From NCBI GenBank assembly GCA_002308815.1, contig DBVX01000052.1, forward strand, positions 1-19,208: DNA of 19,208 bases, in the 5' to 3' direction. This DNA comes from Bacteroidales bacterium UBA1253. Its GTDB lineage: Bacteria; Bacteroidota; Bacteroidia; Bacteroidales; Paludibacteraceae. Below, in pieces: positions 15,468-19,208 of this stretch (position 1 is the first letter of the stretch; every line of letters starts with the position of its first letter). The notes below the pieces were generated by a model that had not been told where the DNA came from, searched no databases, and saw only the letters and a program-made list of their open reading frames with translations. A program made the translations under genes and the position numbers.

Positions 15468-17159
15468 ATGGAAATCACAAACATCAGATCACTTTTTTCC
15501 ACGAGAAGCATCCGCTTCAAGATCCCTGCCTACCAACGCTCATATAGTTGGGGCAAAAAACAGATTGACCAGTTCCTTGATGACCTCCATCAGGCAAGCG
15601 GACAGTATTATCTCGGACATTTCCTTTTTGAGAAATCCGCAGATGACAGAACACTGTTCCTTATTGACGGACAGCAGCGTCTCACCACGTGTGTCATCTT
15701 TTTCAGTTGTCTGCATAACGCGCTGAAATGCAGAAGAGATGCGGACATTGATTTGGATGACATTATAGATTATTACATCAAAGACCTGCGCAAGAATACA
15801 CAGAAACTGGAAACGGTTGACGATGACAACAACTTCTTCTCGGACGAGATTATCGACCGTTTGGAAAGCGTCAGCACACCTGCGACACGCTCACAGGAAC
15901 GCATCCGCCAAGCCAAGAAAATCTTCGATGCCGCCTTTGAGGACGCACCGACCGAAGAACTCATACGCTGGTGCAGACTTGTGGAAGAGGCAAGTATAAC
16001 CCATTTTGTTGTCAATGGCAAAGTGCAGGCGGCACAGATATTCGCTTTCCAGAACGACCGTGGCAAACCGCTATCCAATCTAGATATTGTCAAGTCGTTC
16101 CTGATGCTGCAAATCTATCTCTGTTCCTCCAACGAGGAAGAGTCCGAAGCACAGGTGAGATACATGGAGAACTGTTTCTCGCAAATCTATGCAAAGATTG
16201 TGCGTATTCGTGCAAAGGAAGATGACGTACTCAATTTCTATTGGCGTTCACGCAAGGGATACTTTGCAGACGATACCGTTAGCAGCGTGAAGAATGAAGT
16301 CCTGAAAGCCGAGGACAAACTGCGTTATATCAAGGACTTTGTGTCAGGGCTGCAAATGGCGTTCCAGACTGTGGAACAAATTGAGAACAGCAACAATAGT
16401 TATGTCAAAGACCTGCATTATCTCAATAATATGGCTCTGGCATATCCCTTCTTCATCAAAGCCGACCGGCTGCAAATATCCGAACAGACCTTCAACCGCC
16501 TCGCGCATTTCCTGGAGAACATCACGTTCCGCTCGCTGCTTCGCGGTGGCAGAGCCGACATTGAAAGCCGTCTGAACGACTATTTGAAAAAGGAAAACGA
16601 TATGGATAAAGGTATCAACGAAATGGTATGGCTGCTGAAAACCAACGGATGGTGGGGATATTGGAGTGACAGGGAGATGCGCCGCATCATCGGCAGCGGA
16701 TGGTTCTATCAGAACCGTGTGGATAACTACCTACTGTGGAAATACGAGTTATACCTCTGCAACGACAACCACCCGATGCCTCACAAGGTAACATTTGATG
16801 ACCTTATCCGCAACGAGAGCATTGAGCATATCGCCCCGCAAACACCGACCGACGGCAACCCCATTGCCAACGGCTACGGGGAATATGATGGTGAAAATGG
16901 TATCGTTTCCGGCGAATGGCTCAATTCGGTGGGCAATCTGATACTTATCTCGCAGAGTCATAACAGCAGTATCGGCAACAAACCGTTTGCCGACAAACTG
17001 GCATCGTATGGCAAGGACAATCTGCTCAACCAGCAGAAAGAGATAGTCTCTTATGTTTCTGATGCCGCCAGCCCTGTATGGGACAGCATCGCCATCAAAC
17101 GCCGCAGGGACAAAGTCCTCCAAGCCGCAAAAGAAATCTGGTCGCTTGATACGATATGA
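15468..17159 (+). CDS. DUF262/DUF1524 (GmrSD-type) nuclease
   Basis: From the ATG at 15468 the product has 563 residues; a TTG start 21 bp upstream (15447) is possible but less likely. The N-terminal DUF262 domain shows P20-A-Y-Q-R-S-Y-S-W28, GHFLFEK (50-56) and the D67-G-Q-Q-R71-LTT motif, a nucleotide-binding and hydrolysing signature, plus FQNDRGKPLSNLDIVKSF from 194. The C-terminal DUF1524 HNH-like nuclease shows I-E453-H454-I-A-P and N486-SVGN490-LILIS, then H498-N499 and GNKPF (503-507). This architecture is that of GmrSD type IV restriction enzymes, BrxU and SspE, which cleave modified or invading DNA. All hallmark motifs look intact. Length is close to single-chain GmrSD proteins. Target modification cannot be read from the sequence. 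Confidence 0.92.
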   Translation: MEITNIRSLFSTRSIRFKIPAYQRSYSWGKKQIDQFLDDLHQASGQYYLGHFLFEKSADDRTLFLIDGQQRLTTCVIFFSCLHNALKCRRDADIDLDDIIDYYIKDLRKNTQKLETVDDDNNFFSDEIIDRLESVSTPATRSQERIRQAKKIFDAAFEDAPTEELIRWCRLVEEASITHFVVNGKVQAAQIFAFQNDRGKPLSNLDIVKSFLMLQIYLCSSNEEESEAQVRYMENCFSQIYAKIVRIRAKEDDVLNFYWRSRKGYFADDTVSSVKNEVLKAEDKLRYIKDFVSGLQMAFQTVEQIENSNNSYVKDLHYLNNMALAYPFFIKADRLQISEQTFNRLAHFLENITFRSLLRGGRADIESRLNDYLKKENDMDKGINEMVWLLKTNGWWGYWSDREMRRIIGSGWFYQNRVDNYLLWKYELYLCNDNHPMPHKVTFDDLIRNESIEHIAPQTPTDGNPIANGYGEYDGENGIVSGEWLNSVGNLILISQSHNSSIGNKPFADKLASYGKDNLLNQQKEIVSYVSDAASPVWDSIAIKRRRDKVLQAAKEIWSLDTI

Positions 17160-17186
17160 TTGGATTTGTTTGCAAAACATTGCCGC

Positions 17187-17220
17187 TCCCATCTTGTGAA
17201 AGCACAATCCCCTATTTTTG
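17187..17220 (+). promoter_or_regulatory. Recurrent promoter module, copy 4
   Basis: TCCCA (17187-17191) TCTTG TGAAA (17197-17201) followed by 11 bp and TATTTTTG (17213-17220). The left palindrome arm has two changes from TTTCA. No gene begins until 17363, which has its own promoter, so this copy may be the leader of a lost gene or a second promoter for the exonuclease. Confidence 0.55.
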
Positions 17221-17249
17221 CAGCGTGATTCTACAAAGAGTCTCGCTGC
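17220..17249. repeat. Inverted repeat at the start site, copy 4 (one mismatch)
   Basis: GCAGCGTGA (17220-17228) and TCTCGCTGC (17241-17249) pair at 8 of 9 positions around a 12-nt loop. The left arm and the flanking GATTC are identical to copies 1 and 3. The mismatch fits decay of an unused leader. Confidence 0.55.
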
Positions 17250-17308
17250 ATTGATTAACAAGCCAATCCCTCATCTTGACAAAGGATTCCGCCTGCGCGT
17301 AAAACCAA

Positions 17309-17339
17309 TTGCGTCTGTCAGCGAAAAGCCGTACTTTTG
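17309..17339 (+). promoter_or_regulatory. Promoter of exonuclease copy 2
   Basis: TTG at 17309-17311, a 20-bp spacer and TACTTTTG at 17332-17339 match the canonical Bacteroidetes promoter. The ATG at 17363 follows 23 bp after, giving a short leader. Confidence 0.65.
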
Positions 17340-17362
17340 CAACCTCCTAAACCTCCCGATAT

Positions 17363-17878
17363 ATGAACAACTTTGTAGCCATAGACTTTGAGACTGCCAA
17401 CGAAAAGCGTTCCAGTGTCTGCTCTGTCGGCATCGTCATTGTGCGGGACGGTGAGATTGCGGACTCGTTCTACTCTCTCATACGCCCGCTGCCGAATTAT
17501 TATGCAAGGTTCTGTCAGGAGGTTCACGGTCTGAGCCGCTGCGACACGGACGATGCGCCCGAGTTCCCGGAAGTATGGGCGGACGCGCAGCGCAAGATAC
17601 ATGAATATTTCCCCTTTATCGAAGACGGAGAAGTGCCTTTTGTGGCGCACAATAAGGCGTTTGACGAGAACTGCCTGAAAGCGGTTTTTGCCGCCTACGA
17701 AATCGCCTATCCGGACTATGAGTTTGAGTGTACCTTGCTCCAGTCCCGCAAGGTATGGCAAGAGGGACACCATAACTTGGACATCATTGCCCGTTACTGC
17801 GGCTACGACCTCACTAACCATCACCACGCCCTCGCCGATGCCGAAGCCTGCGCGTGGATAGCGATAAGCATCTTATAA
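17363..17878 (+). CDS. DnaQ-like DEDDh 3'-5' exonuclease (copy 2)
   Basis: This 171-residue paralogue of the exonuclease at 1243 keeps D8, E10, D101, H155 and D159 and the same length, so it should be active. Identity is 134/171 by hand count, with residues 47-67 most divergent (CQEVHGLSRCDTDDAPEF against CSEVNGMCYNDTCEERDF). Codon choice is GC-richer than in copy 1, indicating separate histories or long divergence rather than a very recent duplication. Unlike copy 1 it is not joined to a WYL regulator or an HKD nuclease; it has its own promoter, follows the DUF262 gene by 203 bp and converges on the topoisomerase gene. It may act with the upstream nuclease or be a self-contained 3' exonuclease. 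Confidence 0.92.
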   Translation: MNNFVAIDFETANEKRSSVCSVGIVIVRDGEIADSFYSLIRPLPNYYARFCQEVHGLSRCDTDDAPEFPEVWADAQRKIHEYFPFIEDGEVPFVAHNKAFDENCLKAVFAAYEIAYPDYEFECTLLQSRKVWQEGHHNLDIIARYCGYDLTNHHHALADAEACAWIAISIL

Positions 17879-17951
17879 AAACAGTTGCCACCTGCTTTCC
17901 ACAGTAATCAGACCGAAGGAATAAGCGTTTTGATTTCTATTATCAGTTTGG

Positions 17952-19208
17952 TCAGAAGACTTCGGCGTAGGTGCAGCCTTCCCGCCAGCGGGAGCAGCCG
18001 TAGCGGGTGTTGCCTCTGATAATGACACCCTTGTGGCAGACGGGACACTGCATTCCCGCCTTGTTCGTCTTCACCTCCTTGACCACATCGCAGGTCATCT
18101 GTTTCAGTTCCTTCAGAAACTCCGCCGCCTCAAACTCGCCGCGCTCAATCTCGCGGAGTTTCTTCTCCCACCTGCCCGTCAGTTCGGCGGATTTGAGCAA
18201 GGGGGATATGATGGTATGGATGAGTCGGATTCCCGTTTCTGTGGCGTGTATGGACTTGCGCTCACGGACGATGTACTTGCGCTGGAACAGTTTCTCTATG
18301 ATGGCGGCGCGCGTGGAAGGACGACCTATTCCGTTCTCTTTCATCGCATCGCGCAACTCCTCGTTCTCCACGGTCTTACCCGCTGTCTCCATCGCGCGCA
18401 GCAGCGTAGCCTCCGTGTAGTATTTCGGCGGAGTGGTGGTCTTCTCTTTCAGCACCGGTTCATGCGCCCCACTCTCCCCTTTCACAAACGCCGGCAGCGA
18501 TTTGGAATTCTCAGAATTCTCAGAATTCTCAGCATCATCGGAATTATCCTTTGTACTTTGTACATTGTCACTTTGTACATTTTCAAAAACAACCCTCCAT
18601 CCCGGTTTCAGCACCTCGCGACCCGTGACCTTGAAATCAATCTCTCCGGCTTTGGCCAGCACCGTCGTGTTGCTCACTTCGCATTCGGGGTAGAAAACAG
18701 CGATGAAATGCAGCGCCACCAGGTCATATACTTTCTTCTCATCCGCCGTCATGCCTTCGGGACGCTGGCCGGTCGGGATGATGGCATGGTGGTCCGTCAC
18801 CTTGGAGTTGTCGAATACCTTCTTCGATTTCGGTAACTTGGCACCTATCAGCGGAGCCGCAGCGGGATAGTAGTCTTTGATACCCGCTAAGGTACCCGGC
18901 ACCTTGGGATAGATATCATCGCTCAGATAGGTGGTGTCCACACGCGGATAGGTGGTCAACCGCTTCTCGTACAGCGACTGAATCAGCTGCAGTGTCTGCT
19001 CGGCGGAGAACGAATATTTCTTGTTGCAATCGACTTGCAGCGATGTCAGGTCGTATAACTTCGGCGCGTACTCCGTCCCTTTTTTCTTCTCCACGGACGT
19101 GATGGTCAGCGGCAGGTCCTTGATGCTCTCCACCAACGCCAGCCCCTGCGCTTCGCTCGTGATAGCGTACTCGCCGTCCTCCACCGGTATCTGGGCGCTG
19201 AACAGCGT
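17952..19208 (-). CDS. topB: DNA topoisomerase III, C-terminal part (5' end outside window)
   Basis: About 418 codons are present, running off the window edge (first visible residues TLFSAQIPVEDGEY). This type IA topoisomerase passes single DNA strands through a transient 5'-phosphotyrosine break and helps resolve linked daughter molecules. The active-site segment LTTYPRVDTTYLSDD is visible, with the catalytic Tyr codon at 18948-18950. The DHHAIIPTG motif, the conserved ENGIGRPSTRAAIIEKL segment and a C-terminal CPVC...C...C zinc ribbon follow in the normal family order. A Ser/Asn/Glu-rich low-complexity linker of about 30 residues, encoded by short DNA repeats at 18505-18581, interrupts the conserved core. 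It could be the chromosomal gene or an element-borne copy; no conjugation genes are visible. Confidence 0.92.
   Translation of the reverse strand, partial: TLFSAQIPVEDGEYAITSEAQGLALVESIKDLPLTITSVEKKKGTEYAPKLYDLTSLQVDCNKKYSFSAEQTLQLIQSLYEKRLTTYPRVDTTYLSDDIYPKVPGTLAGIKDYYPAAAPLIGAKLPKSKKVFDNSKVTDHHAIIPTGQRPEGMTADEKKVYDLVALHFIAVFYPECEVSNTTVLAKAGEIDFKVTGREVLKPGWRVVFENVQSDNVQSTKDNSDDAENSENSENSKSLPAFVKGESGAHEPVLKEKTTTPPKYYTEATLLRAMETAGKTVENEELRDAMKENGIGRPSTRAAIIEKLFQRKYIVRERKSIHATETGIRLIHTIISPLLKSAELTGRWEKKLREIERGEFEAAEFLKELKQMTCDVVKEVKTNKAGMQCPVCHKGVIIRGNTRYGCSRWREGCTYAEVF
18505..18581. repeat. Short tandem repeats in the topoisomerase linker
   Basis: Three exact copies of GAATTCTCA occupy 18505-18531 (encoding repeated Asn-Ser-Glu on the minus strand). 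ACTTTGTACATT occurs at 18555-18566 and again at 18570-18581, a 15-bp period. All units keep the reading frame, suggesting slippage-driven expansion of a tolerated surface linker. Confidence 0.8.

Noticed and set aside
17879..17951. Bidirectional terminator between the exonuclease and topoisomerase III
   Set aside because: Convergent genes make one likely, but I found only a weak GACCGA/TTGGTC pairing over a long loop.
18033..18836. 267-codon forward frame opposite topoisomerase III
   Set aside because: The minus strand carries an unmistakable TopB sequence with active-site Tyr and zinc ribbon; the forward frame is a shadow.

Overview
The window looks like an accessory segment of a Bacteroidales genome (Bacteroides, Phocaeicola, Prevotella or a relative). 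The evidence is the repeated Bacteroidetes promoter signature (TTTG or TTG, about 20 bp, then TAnnTTTG), starts that mostly lack a Shine-Dalgarno sequence, lipoproteins with N-terminal lipoboxes, and a very large secreted multidomain protein. No tRNA, rRNA, CRISPR array, integrase or transposase was seen. The left 3.5 kb is visibly AT-rich, while the giant gene and the right end are GC-richer, so the segment looks like a mosaic.

Layout. (1) 1-316: an upstream region with two promoters on the + strand and two hairpins. (2) 317-2270: three genes joined by 4-bp ATGA overlaps: a WYL-domain regulator, a DnaQ-like DEDDh exonuclease and a single-HKD phospholipase-D-family nuclease. (3) 2404-3276: an unusual protein resembling a PD-(D/E)XK nuclease with a degraded active site and an internal duplication. 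(4) 3565-15005: a probable surface operon of two small lipoproteins, a 3,277-residue secreted protein (Fn3-like, carboxypeptidase-regulatory-like, Ig-like and two LamG domains) and a third lipoprotein that shares a domain with the giant. (5) 15060-15104: the broken 3' tail of a second HKD nuclease gene. (6) 15232-17159: a small conserved-looking protein and a DUF262/DUF1524 (GmrSD-type) nuclease. (7) 17363-17878: a second DEDDh exonuclease, 134 of 171 residues identical to the first by hand count. (8) 17952-19208, minus strand: the C-terminal part of DNA topoisomerase III.

The most interesting thread is regulatory. Four intergenic regions (about 2291, 3310, 15123 and 17187) carry a near-identical promoter module: the palindrome TTTCA-TCTTG-TGAAA (variant TCCCA left arm at 17187), 11-12 bp, TAnnTTTGCAGC. 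In three of them a GCAGCGTGA/TCACGCTGC-type inverted repeat lies across the expected transcription start. The WYL promoter (258-294) has the same geometry with different palindrome arms, and an upstream promoter (144-175) also has an inverted repeat abutting its TAnnTTTG box. Copies 1 and 3 share similarity extending upstream into the 3' end of the HKD nuclease gene. This suggests that the segment grew by shuffling or duplicating [leader + gene] cassettes, several of which encode nucleases. A defence or DNA-processing island under common control is a reasonable inference, but nothing in the sequence proves it.
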